A stretch of DNA of 64,000 nt from Gemmobacter fulvus (GCF_018798885.1 NZ_CP076361.1:310001-374000), one strand, 5' to 3'; shown: positions 25,483-35,409, counted from the first letter of the stretch. Notes: generated by a model from the letters alone, not told the origin. Numbers and translations: made by a program.

Positions 25483-26355
25483 ATGCAGATCGGCTTTATC
25501 GGATTGGGCAATATGGGCGGGCCGATGGCGGCCAACCTCGCCAAGGCGGGCCATGTGGTGCGCGGCTATGACATGGCCGCCCCAATGCCCGAAGGTGTGG
25601 CGGCGGCGGCTTCGGCGGCTGAGGCGGCGGCGGGCGCGGATGTGGTCATCACCATGCTGCCGAATGGCGCGATCCTGCGCGCCGTGGCGGATCAGGTGAT
25701 CCCGGCCATGCCGCAAGGATCGGTGCTCTGCGATTGTTCCACCGTCGATGTGGAAAGCGCGCGCGCCGTGGCCGAACAGGCGCAGGCAGCCGGGCTTGGC
25801 GCACTGGATGCGCCGGTGTCGGGCGGTGTTGGCGGGGCCACCGCAGGCACGCTGACCTTCATGGTTGGCGGCTCCGATGCGGCCTTTGCCACGGTGCAGC
25901 CGCTGTTCGCGGTGATGGGGCAGAAAGCGGTGCATTGCGGTGCCGCCGGGGCCGGTCAGGCCGCCAAAATCTGCAACAACATGATTCTCGGCGTGACCAT
26001 GATCGCCACCTGCGAGGCCTTTGCCCTTGCCGACAAGCTGGGGCTGGACCGGGCGCGCATGTTCGATGTCGTCTCCACCTCCTCGGGGTACAGCTGGACC
26101 ATGAACGCCTATTGCCCTGCCCCCGGCGTTGGGCCGAAATCGCCTGCCGACAACAGCTACAAACCCGGCTTCGCGGCCGAGCTGATGCTGAAGGATCTGC
26201 GCCTGTCGCAACAGGCCGCCGAGGCCGCCGATGCCGACACACCGATGGGGCAACTGGCAGCGGATCTCTATCGCCGCTTTGTCGAGGATGAGGACGGCAA
26301 GGGCATGGATTTTTCGGCCATGCTGCCGCGCTTTGAAAAGCGCGGTCGCGGCTGA
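25483..26355 (+). CDS. mmsB: 3-hydroxyisobutyrate dehydrogenase
   Basis: MmsB, 290 residues, oxidises 3-hydroxyisobutyrate to methylmalonate semialdehyde with NAD, producing the substrate of MmsA at the head of this gene set. The Rossmann motif is GFIGLGNMGGPMAANLAKAGH; Asp30 (RGYDMA) at the end of strand two is less diagnostic than the consensus Arg-Asn but fits a dinucleotide. The substrate loop is DAPVSGGVGGATAGTLTFMVGG, and catalytic Lys162 lies in GAGQAAKICNNM. It starts 2 bases after the hydrolase stop with GGAGGA as ribosome site. It ends the operon. Confidence 0.95.
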   Translation: MQIGFIGLGNMGGPMAANLAKAGHVVRGYDMAAPMPEGVAAAASAAEAAAGADVVITMLPNGAILRAVADQVIPAMPQGSVLCDCSTVDVESARAVAEQAQAAGLGALDAPVSGGVGGATAGTLTFMVGGSDAAFATVQPLFAVMGQKAVHCGAAGAGQAAKICNNMILGVTMIATCEAFALADKLGLDRARMFDVVSTSSGYSWTMNAYCPAPGVGPKSPADNSYKPGFAAELMLKDLRLSQQAAEAADADTPMGQLAADLYRRFVEDEDGKGMDFSAMLPRFEKRGRG

Positions 26356-26411
26356 CTGCGACACTTTGGGCAGAGGCCGCGCGGCGCGTGACTTTGGCCT
26401 CCTCGCATGTT

Positions 26412-26424
26412 ATATTCGGAATAT
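26412..26424. promoter_or_regulatory. AT-rich palindrome before the DUF2892 gene
   Basis: ATATTC G GAATAT is a perfect 13-base palindrome, striking in this GC-rich sequence, and lies 24 bases before the start codon at 26449. DUF2892 genes in other Proteobacteria are often controlled by ArsR-type persulfide sensors (BigR/SqrR/YgaV) that bind ATTC/GAAT dyads. That link is an inference. Confidence 0.5.
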
Positions 26425-26448
26425 GTAATATGAAATGCGAGGATGGCC

Positions 26449-26655
26449 ATGTTCACCACCAATGTCGGCGGGATTGATCGGATCCTGCGTATCGTGATCG
26501 GCGCGGCGCTGCTGATCTGGTTCTTCACCGATCAGGGTAGCGGCTTCTGGCACTATGCCAAGCTGATCGGCATCGTGCCCTTGCTCACGGGCCTGCTGTC
26601 AACCTGCCCGCTCTATTCGGTGCTGGGGATCAGCACCTGCCCGATGAAAGCCTGA
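26449..26655 (+). CDS. DUF2892 membrane protein (YgaP C-terminal type)
   Basis: A 68-residue inner membrane protein of the DUF2892 family. It starts with NVGGIDRILRIVIGAALLIW, the usual opening of the family, then a second hydrophobic segment LIGIVPLLTGLLSTCPLYSVLG, and ends ISTCPMKA with the conserved Cys-Pro pairs (TCPLY and STCP). In E. coli the same module is fused to a rhodanese in YgaP; stand-alone copies are linked to sulfide or persulfide handling. GCGAGG lies 7 bases before the second ATG (26449), so I prefer that to the ATG at 26443, which touches the site. The palindrome upstream may bind an ArsR-type regulator. Confidence 0.85.
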   Translation: MFTTNVGGIDRILRIVIGAALLIWFFTDQGSGFWHYAKLIGIVPLLTGLLSTCPLYSVLGISTCPMKA

Positions 26656-26662
26656 GGCGGCG

Positions 26663-26684
26663 TGCGGCGGATCATTCCGCCGCA
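26663..26684. terminator. hairpin where DUF2892 and uvrA converge
   Basis: TGCGGCGG and CCGCCGCA pair around ATCATT, overlapping the last codons of uvrA. On the plus strand ACCCTTTT follows, so it may end the DUF2892 transcript. It could also be a by-product of coding sequence. Confidence 0.4.
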
Positions 26685-29530
26685 ACCCTTTTCGGTCTGA
26701 GCATGTCTTTCAGATAGCGGCCCGTGTGGCTTTCGGTGGATTTGGCCACCTCTTCGGGGGTGCCCACCGCCACGATCTGCCCGCCGCCATCGCCGCCTTC
26801 CGGCCCGATGTCGATCAGCCAGTCCGCCGTCTTGATCACATCCAGATTGTGTTCGATCACCACGACCGTATTGCCCTGATCGACCAGTTCATGCAGCACT
26901 TCCAACAGCTTGCGCACGTCTTCAAAGTGCAGGCCGGTGGTCGGTTCATCCAGGATATACAGCGTGCGCCCAGTGGCGCGACGGCTCAGCTCCTTCGACA
27001 GCTTGACCCGCTGCGCCTCGCCGCCCGACAGGGTGGTCGCCTGCTGGCCGACCTTGATATAACCAAGCCCGACTTGGCACAGTGCCTCCATCTTGTCACG
27101 GATGCTGGGCACGGCCTGAAAGAACTCGCGGGCATCTTCGCAGGTCATATCAAGAACGTCGGCTATGCTTTTGCCTTTGAAGCGAATTTCAAGAGTCTCG
27201 CGGTTATAGCGATGACCCTTGCAGGTTTCGCAGGTCACATAAACATCCGGCAGGAAGTGCATCTCGATCTTGATCACGCCATCGCCCTGACAGGCCTCGC
27301 AGCGCCCGCCTTTGACGTTGAAGCTGAACCTGCCGGGCAGATAGCCGCGCGCCTTCGATTCCGGCAGACCGGCAAACCAGTCGCGGATCGGGGTGAAGGC
27401 GCCGGTATAAGTGGCCGGGTTTGACCGGGGCGTGCGACCGATGGCGCGCTGGTCAATGTCGATCACCTTGTCCAGATGCTCAAACCCCTTGATGGTCTCG
27501 CAGGGGGCCGGGGTTTCGCGCGCGCCATTCAGCCGGGTCGCGGCGGTCTTGAACAGCGTTTCAATCGTCAGCGTCGATTTGCCCCCGCCCGACACGCCGG
27601 TCACGCAGACAAATTTGCCCAGCGGAAATTCCGCCGTCACGTTGCGCAGGTTGTTCCCGGTCGCCCCGACCACCGTCAGCTTCTTGCCATTGCCCTTGCG
27701 CCGCACCTTGGGCACGGCAATCTCGCGCGCGCCCGACAGGTATTGCCCGGTCAGGCTGGCCGGATCGGCCAGAATCTCGGACGGGGTGCCGCGCGAGACG
27801 ATCTGGCCGCCATGCACCCCCGCACCCGGCCCCATGTCGAACACATAATCCGCCTCACGGATCGCATCCTCGTCATGTTCCACCACCAGCACGGTATTGC
27901 CCTGATCGCGCAGGTTCTTCAGCGTGGTCAGCAGCCGGTCATTGTCGCGCTGATGCAGCCCGATCGAGGGTTCATCCAGCACATACAGCACCCCGGTCAG
28001 GCCCGAGCCGATCTGGCTGGCCAATCGGATCCGCTGGCTTTCTCCCCCTGACAGCGTGCCCGCATTGCGCGACAGCGTCAGATAGTCCAACCCTACATTC
28101 ACAAGGAATCCAAGGCGTTCGCGGATTTCCTTCAGTATGGCGCGGGCAATCTCGTTCTTCTGGTTGGTCAGGCTCTCCGGCACGGTGCCGATCCAGTCAA
28201 ACGCCTCGCGGATTGACATCTGCACCACCTGGCCCACATGCAGCCCGGCGATCTTGACCGCCAGCGCCTCGGGTTTCAGGCGATAGCCGCCACAGGCGCC
28301 GCAAGGCCGGTTGTTCTGATAACGCTCCATCTCTTCGCGCGACCAGGCGCTGTCGGTCTCGCGGTAGCGGCGTTCCATGTTCGGAATGACGCCTTCAAAC
28401 ACGCGGCTGACCTGATAGATGCGCCCGCCCTCGTCATAGCGAAACTGGATCTCTTCGCCGCCGGAGCCGTTCAGAAAGACCTGCTGCACCTTTTCCGGCA
28501 GATCCTTCCACTTTTTCTTCTTGTCGAACTCGTAATGTTTCGCAATCGCTTCAATGGTCTGCAGGAAGTAAGGCGATTTGCTCTTCGACCAGGGCGCAAT
28601 GGCCCCCTGAGCCAGGCTCAGCCCCTGATCGGGCACCACGAGGCGCTCGTCGAAAAACAGTTCAACCCCCAAACCATCGCAAACCGGGCAGGCACCGAAC
28701 GGTGCGTTGAACGAGAACAGCCGCGGTTCGATCTCGGGGATGGTGAAGCCCGACACCGGGCAAGAGAAATTCTCGCTGAAGGTCTTGCGCTCTGGCTCTC
28801 CCTCGGTCGGGGCGGTTTCCAGAATGGCGATGCCGTCGGCCAGGTTCAGTGCGGTGCGAAAGCTGTCGGCAAGGCGGGTGCCGATATCACCCCGCACCAC
28901 GATTCGGTCGACCACCACGTCGATGTCATGGCGGAATTTCTTGTCGAGCGTCGGCGGCTCTTCCAGCTCGTAGAACTGGCCATCCACCTTGATGCGCTGG
29001 AACCCCTGCTTGCGCAGCTCCAGAAACTCTTTTTTGTATTCGCCTTTGCGGTCGCGCACGATGGGAGCCAGCAGATAGGCGCGGGTGCCCTCGGGCATCA
29101 CCAGCACCGCATCCACCATGTCCTGCACCTGCATGGCTTCAATCGGCAGGCCGGTCGCGGGGCTGTAGGGCGTGCCGACACGGGCGAACAGCAGGCGCAT
29201 GTAGTCGTAGATCTCGGTCACCGTGCCAACGGTGGAGCGCGGGTTTTTCGAGGTGGTTTTCTGTTCAATCGAAATCGCGGGCGACAGCCCGCTGATGTGG
29301 TCCACATCCGGCTTGCCCATCATGTCCAGGAACTGCCGCGCATAGGCGCTCAGGCTTTCGACATAGCGGCGCTGGCCTTCGGCATAGATCGTGTCAAAGG
29401 CGAGGCTGGATTTGCCGGAGCCGGACAGGCCGGTGATCACCACCAGCTGATCGCGCGGGATATCGAGGTCGATCCCCTTCAGGTTATGTTCGCGCGCGCC
29501 GCGCACCTCGATGAACTTCTGTTCCGCCAT
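26672..29530 (-). CDS. uvrA: UvrABC nucleotide excision repair subunit A
   Basis: UvrA, 952 residues, the damage-recognising ATPase of excision repair. It has two ABC modules: Walker [10 protein letters not shown] near residue 32 and GVSGGGKST near residue 640, each with an LSGGE(S/A)QR signature. The second zinc module (CEACQGDG...[10 protein letters not shown]) has all four cysteines. The first reads CPVSGF...CPVCDG, with Ser replacing the second cysteine of the E. coli protein; I believe this is common in alphaproteobacteria. Of three in-frame ATGs I prefer 29530 ([11 protein letters not shown]), because GAGGGTGGG sits 7 bases before it. A LexA box lies 68 bases upstream. Confidence 0.97.
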   Translation of the reverse strand: MAEQKFIEVRGAREHNLKGIDLDIPRDQLVVITGLSGSGKSSLAFDTIYAEGQRRYVESLSAYARQFLDMMGKPDVDHISGLSPAISIEQKTTSKNPRSTVGTVTEIYDYMRLLFARVGTPYSPATGLPIEAMQVQDMVDAVLVMPEGTRAYLLAPIVRDRKGEYKKEFLELRKQGFQRIKVDGQFYELEEPPTLDKKFRHDIDVVVDRIVVRGDIGTRLADSFRTALNLADGIAILETAPTEGEPERKTFSENFSCPVSGFTIPEIEPRLFSFNAPFGACPVCDGLGVELFFDERLVVPDQGLSLAQGAIAPWSKSKSPYFLQTIEAIAKHYEFDKKKKWKDLPEKVQQVFLNGSGGEEIQFRYDEGGRIYQVSRVFEGVIPNMERRYRETDSAWSREEMERYQNNRPCGACGGYRLKPEALAVKIAGLHVGQVVQMSIREAFDWIGTVPESLTNQKNEIARAILKEIRERLGFLVNVGLDYLTLSRNAGTLSGGESQRIRLASQIGSGLTGVLYVLDEPSIGLHQRDNDRLLTTLKNLRDQGNTVLVVEHDEDAIREADYVFDMGPGAGVHGGQIVSRGTPSEILADPASLTGQYLSGAREIAVPKVRRKGNGKKLTVVGATGNNLRNVTAEFPLGKFVCVTGVSGGGKSTLTIETLFKTAATRLNGARETPAPCETIKGFEHLDKVIDIDQRAIGRTPRSNPATYTGAFTPIRDWFAGLPESKARGYLPGRFSFNVKGGRCEACQGDGVIKIEMHFLPDVYVTCETCKGHRYNRETLEIRFKGKSIADVLDMTCEDAREFFQAVPSIRDKMEALCQVGLGYIKVGQQATTLSGGEAQRVKLSKELSRRATGRTLYILDEPTTGLHFEDVRKLLEVLHELVDQGNTVVVIEHNLDVIKTADWLIDIGPEGGDGGGQIVAVGTPEEVAKSTESHTGRYLKDMLRPKRVAAE

Positions 29531-29597
29531 GATCATACCCACCCTCGTGACGGCTTAGAGATAGGGCAAGATTGGCATCTTTCCAATGGGAAAACGT

Positions 29598-29612
29598 GAA
29601 CAATGGATGAAC
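29598..29612 (-). promoter_or_regulatory. alphaproteobacterial LexA box before uvrA
   Basis: On the minus strand the sequence is GTTC-ATCCATT-GTTC, a perfect match to the direct-repeat SOS box GTTC-N7-GTTC of Rhodobacter and other alphaproteobacteria. It is 68 bases before the uvrA start, so uvrA is very likely SOS-induced. It falls in the 92 bases between uvrA and the upstream MFS gene. Confidence 0.85.
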
Positions 29613-29622
29613 AAGGGCAGAT

Positions 29623-30795
29623 TCAGGCGGCCTTGCGCCGCCCTGCCTGCCAAAGATGCAGCACGATCCCCAAAAGCGAAAAGCCCAGAACAAACAGCGC
29701 CAATCCGGCACTGCCCTGTGACAGGATCAGCGCCGACAGGATCGGCGTCCCGGTGGTGGTGCCCAGATTGCCAAGCTGCGCCACGGCCCCCGCCGCCTGC
29801 GCCCGTGCCGCACCGCCCGCGTTCAGCTGCGGAATGGCGGCAAAAGACGCCCCCTGCACAAGCCCGAGCGCCCCGGCCATGATCAGACTTCCGGTAATGA
29901 TCCCATAAGGATGGCCCCAGAAGCTCAACAAGATCAGCGCCGCCGCACAGGCCGCCGCAAACCCTGCCATCACCGCCCGCACCGCCGTCATCCGCCCCAG
30001 CAACCAGACCCCGAGGGTCAGGGACACCGCGATGCTGACCAGCGGCATGGCGGTGGCCAGCACCGGCTGCAACGCGCCACCTGCCAGCGGCGGCAGCAGG
30101 GTCAGCACCGCGACATAGGTGATGGTGTAACAAAAGAACCCCATGGCCGGGGCCGCCAGCGTGGCGGAGGCATAGATATGGCCATGCTGGCGCAGCACCG
30201 CTGTGAAAGACAGCGCCACCCGCTGCGACGGCGGATCGGCGGGCAGCAGCACCGCCAACAGCGCCGCAAACCCCGCCATATAGGTGCCATGTGCCGCCAT
30301 CAGCGCGCCCGGCCCAAAGGCCTCGGCCAAGGGTCGCCCCACCACCGCCAGCAGGGCAAATGTCACCGCAAAGAAGCTGGACCACAGCGTCATCGCCAGC
30401 CCCTGCCGGGCCACCGGCGTCACCTGCGCGATCAGCACCGGGGCCGCGACCACAATCGCCAGATGCGATACGCCTTCCACCGCCCGCAGCGTCAGCATCA
30501 CCGTCAGCGGCAGATCCAGCGCCTGAACCCCGGACAGCACCGCCCCCAGCGCCAAAGCCGCCACCAGCACCCGCCGATAGCCATAGCCTTGCACCAGAAT
30601 GCCTGCCGTGGTGCCAAATACCAATCCGGTAAAGCCGACGATGGAGACCAAGAGGCCCAGCCCGGTTGGCCCCGCCTGCGGATAGGAGGCCGCGATCAGA
30701 TCATAGATCACCGCAATCTTGCCGAATTGCGCCGCAGCGCCCAGCCCGGCACCCCAAAGCGCCAGCACGATCCACAGGGAGGAAATCTGTCTCAT
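29623..30795 (-). CDS. MFS transporter
   Basis: A 390-residue major facilitator with about 12 membrane segments. Between segments 2 and 3 is a motif-A-like loop (GILVQGYGYRRVLV). The substrate is not evident. The paired Ala/Gly-rich helices and LRAVEGVSHLAIVVAAP in segment 4 fit drug- or metabolite-efflux branches. The start at 30795 (MRQISSLWIV) puts the first membrane helix at the N terminus. AAGAGG is close to it, only one base away, so a start 13 codons upstream (TTG) cannot be excluded. It lies between the lpd terminator and uvrA, with 92 bases to uvrA. Confidence 0.85.
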   Translation of the reverse strand: MRQISSLWIVLALWGAGLGAAAQFGKIAVIYDLIAASYPQAGPTGLGLLVSIVGFTGLVFGTTAGILVQGYGYRRVLVAALALGAVLSGVQALDLPLTVMLTLRAVEGVSHLAIVVAAPVLIAQVTPVARQGLAMTLWSSFFAVTFALLAVVGRPLAEAFGPGALMAAHGTYMAGFAALLAVLLPADPPSQRVALSFTAVLRQHGHIYASATLAAPAMGFFCYTITYVAVLTLLPPLAGGALQPVLATAMPLVSIAVSLTLGVWLLGRMTAVRAVMAGFAAACAAALILLSFWGHPYGIITGSLIMAGALGLVQGASFAAIPQLNAGGAARAQAAGAVAQLGNLGTTTGTPILSALILSQGSAGLALFVLGFSLLGIVLHLWQAGRRKAA

Positions 30796-30832
30796 GCCTC
30801 TTGCTAGCGCGGCACGGAGGCTTGCACCATGC

Positions 30833-30860
30833 AAAAACGGGCGGCTTTTGACCGCCCGTT
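30833..30860 (-). terminator. intrinsic terminator after lpd
   Basis: On the minus strand AACGGGCGG, a 7-base loop, CCGCCCGTT, then more T residues. It lies 24 bases past the lpd stop and separates lpd from the MFS gene. Confidence 0.85.
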
Positions 30861-30884
30861 CAAATTCATGCCCGTGTCAGCCGC

Positions 30885-32279
30885 TTACATATGCAGCGCG
30901 CGGCCATAGGCATCCAGCACCGCCTCGTGCATCATCTCGCTCAGCGTCGGATGCGGGAACACGGTGTTCATCAGGTCTTCTTCGGTGGTTTCCAGCGCGC
31001 GGCCCACCACATAGCCCTGAATCAGCTCTGTCACTTCGGCGCCAACCATATGCGCACCCAGCAATTCGCCGGTTTTCGCATCGAAGATAGTCTTGATCAT
31101 GCCCTCGGCCTCGCCCAGGGCAATCGCCTTGCCATTGCCGATGAAGGGGAAGCGCCCGACCTTGATGGCGATACCCGCCTCTTTCGCCTTGGCTTCGGTC
31201 ATACCGACCGAGGCCACCTGCGGATGGCAATAGGTGCAACCGGCAATCGAGCCGGGCTTGATCGGATGCGGATGGCCGCCCGCGATCAATTCAGCCACCA
31301 TCACGCCTTCATGGCTGGCCTTGTGGGCAAGCCAAGGCGCGCCCGCGATGTCGCCAATCGCAAAAAGGCCCGGCACGCCGGTGCGGCAATATTCATCCGT
31401 CACCACATGGGTGCGGTCGATCTTGACGCCAAGCGCCTCCAGCCCCAGCCCTTCGACATTGCCGACAATGCCGACCGCCGAAATCACCGTGTCGAATTCC
31501 TGCGTCGTGGTGCCTTTGGCATCTTCCAGATGCGCCACAACCTTGCCATTGCCGCGGTCCAGCTTCTTGACCGTGGTCTTTTCCAGGATCTTCATGCCTT
31601 GTTTGACAAAGGCCTTTTTGGCGAAGGCCGAAATCTCGGCATCTTCCACCGGCAACACACGGTCCATCACCTCGACCACCGTCGTATCGGCGCCCAGTGT
31701 GTTGAAGAAGCTGGCAAATTCGATACCGATTGCGCCCGAGCCGATGACCAGAAGCTTTTTCGGCATCCGCTTGGGTTGCAGCGCGTGTTTATAGGTCCAG
31801 ACCAGATCGCCATCGGCCTCAAGCCCCGGCAGTTCCCGCGCCCGCGCGCCGGTCGCCAGCACGATGGCGGGGGCGGTCAGCTCTTCGGTGCCCTTTTCGG
31901 TCTTGACCGATACAACACCGGCCTTCGGCAGGGTTGCGGCCCCCATGATCACGGTGATCTTGTTCTTTTTCATCAGATGGCCGATGCCACCCGACAATTG
32001 TTTCGCCACGCCGCGCGAGCGGGCGACGACGGCATCCAGATCATAGCTGATGCCCTCGGCCTTCAGGCCGAATTCCTTGGCGCGGTGCATCAGATGGAAC
32101 ACCTCGGCCGAACGCAGCAGCGCCTTGGTCGGGATACAGCCCCAGTTGAGACAGATGCCGCCCAGATGTTCGCGTTCCACGATGGCCACGGATTTGCCCA
32201 GCTGCGCCGCACGGATGGCGGCAACATAGCCCCCGGGCCCGGCACCGATCACGATTACATCAAAACTCTTGGCAGCCAT
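30885..32279 (-). CDS. lpd: dihydrolipoyl dehydrogenase (E3)
   Basis: A 464-residue flavoprotein that reoxidises dihydrolipoamide with NAD in the pyruvate, 2-oxoglutarate or branched-chain dehydrogenase complexes or the glycine cleavage system. The FAD motif GAGPGGYVAAIRAAQLG is at the N terminus, the redox disulfide is GGICLNWGCIPTKALL near residue 40, the NAD motif is GSGAIGIEFASFF, and the dimer-interface His-Glu pair is HPTLSEMMHEAV at the C terminus. GAGGAGG lies 6 bases before the second of two adjacent ATGs, chosen here. No E1 or E2 genes are nearby, so it is a stand-alone copy. Confidence 0.96.
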   Translation of the reverse strand: MAAKSFDVIVIGAGPGGYVAAIRAAQLGKSVAIVEREHLGGICLNWGCIPTKALLRSAEVFHLMHRAKEFGLKAEGISYDLDAVVARSRGVAKQLSGGIGHLMKKNKITVIMGAATLPKAGVVSVKTEKGTEELTAPAIVLATGARARELPGLEADGDLVWTYKHALQPKRMPKKLLVIGSGAIGIEFASFFNTLGADTTVVEVMDRVLPVEDAEISAFAKKAFVKQGMKILEKTTVKKLDRGNGKVVAHLEDAKGTTTQEFDTVISAVGIVGNVEGLGLEALGVKIDRTHVVTDEYCRTGVPGLFAIGDIAGAPWLAHKASHEGVMVAELIAGGHPHPIKPGSIAGCTYCHPQVASVGMTEAKAKEAGIAIKVGRFPFIGNGKAIALGEAEGMIKTIFDAKTGELLGAHMVGAEVTELIQGYVVGRALETTEEDLMNTVFPHPTLSEMMHEAVLDAYGRALHM

Positions 32280-32383
32280 CATTCCCCTCCTCTGGAAAAG
32301 TAGTTTGGCATTAAACTATATTGTGATTTCAAGCAATGCCAGCGGTGCGCTACCCCCATGCGCCTGCTGCATGACTGTGGCTG

Positions 32384-32962
32384 TCATACCCCGGCCTCGC
32401 GAAGACTGTTTACCATTGAAGCATATCCGCCCTCGGCCAGAAACGCGGCCTCCTCTGCCGTGCTGTCCCGACCAAGCGCGGCATTGCGATAGGGAAAGCG
32501 CCCGAAGCGCGCGATGATGGCCTGATGCGCGCGGGCATGCAGCGCCATTTCGGGGTCCGAGGACATGCGTTCGGTCAGCAACGCGACCGACAGCGCCTGA
32601 TCCTCCGGATCCTCGCTATGCTCGAACGGCATGTAGAAGAACTGCCGCTCCGGCTCTGGTGCCTGAAGATCCCAGCCCTCGGCCAGCGCCCGCCGCGCCG
32701 TGGCCCGGGCCAGCGGATCGGTGGCAAAGGCCTGTGCATCGCCCCGGAACATGTTGCGCGGAAACTGGTCGGCCAGAATGATCAGCGCAAGGCTGCCCGC
32801 GACGCCTTCGCCCCAGTGGTCCAGCCCGCCGTCGCGTGCGGCCTGCCACAGATCCAGCCACATGCCGCGAATCTCTGCATCCAGATCCTCGCCCCCGGCA
32901 TACCAGCCTGCCGGGCCAACATCGCCCAGCCAATAATCCAGCACCATGACCGGGTCAGACAT
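32384..32962 (-). CDS. DUF924 family protein
   Basis: A 192-residue soluble protein of DUF924. The family pattern is visible as VLDYWLGDVG, IILADQFPRNMFRG (residues 61-74), ATDPLARATARRAL, FFYMPFEHSEDPEDQ and IARFGRFPYRN. It is all-helical with a TPR-like fold, and its biochemical role is unknown. I start it at 32962, where the conserved N terminus begins and GGAGG lies 5 bases before the ATG; the same frame stays open far upstream, but that part is antisense noise over the MFS gene. It is on the same strand as lpd, with 104 bases between. Confidence 0.9.
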   Translation of the reverse strand: MSDPVMVLDYWLGDVGPAGWYAGGEDLDAEIRGMWLDLWQAARDGGLDHWGEGVAGSLALIILADQFPRNMFRGDAQAFATDPLARATARRALAEGWDLQAPEPERQFFYMPFEHSEDPEDQALSVALLTERMSSDPEMALHARAHQAIIARFGRFPYRNAALGRDSTAEEAAFLAEGGYASMVNSLREAGV

Positions 32963-33033
32963 CCGTTCCTCCACTACAGCACACAGCCTGAGCGTGAGCC
33001 TGACAGGGAAATCCGCCTGCCGCAAGCCAAGGC

Positions 33034-34272
33034 TCAGCGATGCGAGGGCGCGTCCTCGGCCTGTTCCATGACCGCCCCCACCGCCAGCGCTGAGGCTTGC
33101 GGTGTCAGGTTGGCATAGCCGCCGGTCGATTCCGGCGCGTTGCGGCGCGTCATGCGCCATGCGGCATAGCCGGCCAGCCCGATGAAATTGGCGGCTATGA
33201 ACAAGAAGAACCCGTGCGGCCCGATCACGCCCATGATCCAGCCGGTGATCAGCGGCCCGAAAATCGCACCCAACCCGTTCAGGAACAACAGCCCCGACGA
33301 GGCCGCGGCCATTTCCTCTTTTTTCAGGAAGTCGTTGGTATAGGCAATCAGCAGTGAATACAGCGGGTTGGTAATGCCGCCCAGCACCATGGCCACGCCC
33401 AGCATCACCACAAACGGCAGATCGAACAGACCGGCCAGCACCATCACCACGCCCGCCACCGCCGACAGGATCAGGATCAGCCGCCGCCGGTCGCCCCGGT
33501 CGGAAATCCAGCCGATGGGATATTGCAGGATCAGGCCGCCCACATACATCGCGCCGACAAACATCGAAATCTCGCGCACCGACAGCCCGGATTTGGAGCC
33601 CCAGACCGCCGACATGCCGAACATCGCGGCGAATACGCCCCCGGTCAGCAGCATCCCCATGCAGCCCAGCGGCGAAATGCGCCACAGCGCCAGGAAGCTC
33701 AGCCGCCGGGTTGTCTCGAAGGTGGGGGCCGGGGTATCGGCCAGCAGCAGGGGCATGAAGGCCAGGCTGACCAGCACCGAAGGGATCACGAACAGCGTGA
33801 AACTGGCCGGGCTTGCGACATTGAGCAGAACCTGGCTGGAAATGATGCCGATCATCTGCACGATCATATAGGCCGACAGCGCCTGCCCCCGCGTCTCGTT
33901 CGTCGCGGTGTTGTTCAGCCAGCTTTCGGCGGTGATATAGACGCCGCAGAACGAAAACCCTATCAGCACCCGCAAGGCGGCCCAGACCATCCAGTCGGGC
34001 GCCACCGGATAAACGACCAGCACGGCAGAGATCATCGAACCGAGTGCTGCAAACACCCGCACATGGCCCACGCGGCGCAACATGCCGGGGATCATCTGCG
34101 AGCCAACCAGAAAGCCCGCGAAATAGGCCGACATCACGACCGACAGCTCGAAGGTGGTGAAGCCCTCGATCGTGCCCCGGATGCCCAGCAGCGATCCCTG
34201 CATGCCATTGCCCAGCATAAGCAGCATCACGCCCAGAAGCAGCGGCCAGGTGCTGGCAATGACCTTCAACAT
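33034..34272 (-). CDS. MFS transporter (YcaD-type)
   Basis: A 412-residue major facilitator with 12 membrane segments. It starts MLKVIASTWPLLLGVMLLMLGNGMQGSLLG and contains SAYFAGFLVGSQMIPGMLRRVGHVR, a motif-A-like region, and YITAESWLNNTATNETRGQALSAYM, typical of the YcaD family of putative transporters. The substrate is unknown. I place the start at 34272, where CGGAG lies 8 bases upstream and the first membrane helix begins; an upstream in-frame start would add 28 Arg/Cys-rich residues. A hydrophilic tail of about 35 residues ends the protein. Confidence 0.9.
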   Translation of the reverse strand: MLKVIASTWPLLLGVMLLMLGNGMQGSLLGIRGTIEGFTTFELSVVMSAYFAGFLVGSQMIPGMLRRVGHVRVFAALGSMISAVLVVYPVAPDWMVWAALRVLIGFSFCGVYITAESWLNNTATNETRGQALSAYMIVQMIGIISSQVLLNVASPASFTLFVIPSVLVSLAFMPLLLADTPAPTFETTRRLSFLALWRISPLGCMGMLLTGGVFAAMFGMSAVWGSKSGLSVREISMFVGAMYVGGLILQYPIGWISDRGDRRRLILILSAVAGVVMVLAGLFDLPFVVMLGVAMVLGGITNPLYSLLIAYTNDFLKKEEMAAASSGLLFLNGLGAIFGPLITGWIMGVIGPHGFFLFIAANFIGLAGYAAWRMTRRNAPESTGGYANLTPQASALAVGAVMEQAEDAPSHR

Positions 34273-34362
34273 GATGAAACTCCGGCAGGACCAAGCGCGC
34301 AGTCTAGCAGCGCGGCACATGAATGAACGGCAAAAGGCGACATCGGCGCGCGACAAGCGCCC

Positions 34363-35409
34363 TCAGGGAATCAGCAAAGACGAGTCGCCATAGGAAAAGA
34401 AACGATAGCCGTTGCGGATGGCATGATCATAGATCTTCATCACCCGATCCTTGCCGATCAGCGCCGAGACCAGCATCAGCAGCGTCGATTTCGGCAGATG
34501 GAAATTGGTCATCAGCGCATCGGCAATCTGAAAGCGGAAGCCCGGATAGATGAAGATATCCGTCTCGCCCTGCCAGGGCTGCAACTGCCCGCCCTGTGCC
34601 GCAGTTTCGATCAGCCGCAGGGCCGTGGTGCCCACCGGGATCACCCGCCCGCCAGCGGCCTTGGTCGCGTTGATGGCGGCGGCGGCCTCGGCCGTCACCT
34701 CGCCCCATTCGGCGTGCATCCGGTGGGTGGTCACATCCTCCACCTTCACCGGCAGAAAGGTGCCCGCACCGACATGCAGCGTCACTTCGCTGAAGGCCAC
34801 GCCCCTGTCGCGCAGCGCGGCCAGCAGCGCCGCGTCGAAATGCAGGCTGGCGGTCGGGGCCGCGACCGCGCCGGAGTGGCGGGCAAAGACCGTCTGGTAA
34901 TCGTCATGGTCCTGCGCATCGGGCGCGCGTTTTGCGGCGATATAGGGCGGCAGCGGCATCGCCCCCGCCGCGGCCAGCGCCGCATCGAAATCGTCGCCGG
35001 TCAGGTTGAAGCGCAGCGCCACATCCGTGTCACCCTTGGCCATCACAGTGGCGGTCAGAGCATCGGAAAAGCGGATCTCCTCGCCCTCTGCCAGCTTGCG
35101 CAGCGGCTTGGCCAGCGCGCGCCAGTCGCCGCCGGGCTGCGGTTCCAGCAGCGTGATTTCCACCTTCGCCTCGACCGGGCCCTGCGCCGACAGGCGCCGC
35201 CGGATGCCCGACAGCCGCGCCGGGATGACCTTGGTGTTGTTCAGCACCAGCCGGTCGCCGGGGCGGAAGATCGTCACCAGATCGGTCACATGCAGATCCC
35301 GGATCGCCGCGCCTTCGGCCAGCAGCAATCGCGCCGACGAGCGGGGTTTCGCCGGGCGCGTGGCAATCAACGCTTCGGGCAGATCGAAATCGAAATCGGA
35401 CAGTTTCAT
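34363..35409 (-). CDS. queA: S-adenosylmethionine:tRNA ribosyltransferase-isomerase
   Basis: QueA, 348 residues, transfers and isomerises the ribosyl part of S-adenosylmethionine onto preQ1 in tRNA to make epoxyqueuosine. It begins with [23 protein letters not shown], the usual family start, and includes [39 protein letters not shown], and the end block [27 protein letters not shown]. Length is typical. The ATG overlaps the stop of the upstream AsmA-like gene by 4 bases, so the two are coupled. The tgt partner is not in the window. Confidence 0.97.
   Translation of the reverse strand: MKLSDFDFDLPEALIATRPAKPRSSARLLLAEGAAIRDLHVTDLVTIFRPGDRLVLNNTKVIPARLSGIRRRLSAQGPVEAKVEITLLEPQPGGDWRALAKPLRKLAEGEEIRFSDALTATVMAKGDTDVALRFNLTGDDFDAALAAAGAMPLPPYIAAKRAPDAQDHDDYQTVFARHSGAVAAPTASLHFDAALLAALRDRGVAFSEVTLHVGAGTFLPVKVEDVTTHRMHAEWGEVTAEAAAAINATKAAGGRVIPVGTTALRLIETAAQGGQLQPWQGETDIFIYPGFRFQIADALMTNFHLPKSTLLMLVSALIGKDRVMKIYDHAIRNGYRFFSYGDSSLLIP

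Noticed and set aside
32963-34294. Upstream extension of the DUF924 frame over the MFS gene
   Set aside because: Conserved sequence and ribosome site begin at 32962; the extension overlaps a clear transporter gene in another frame.
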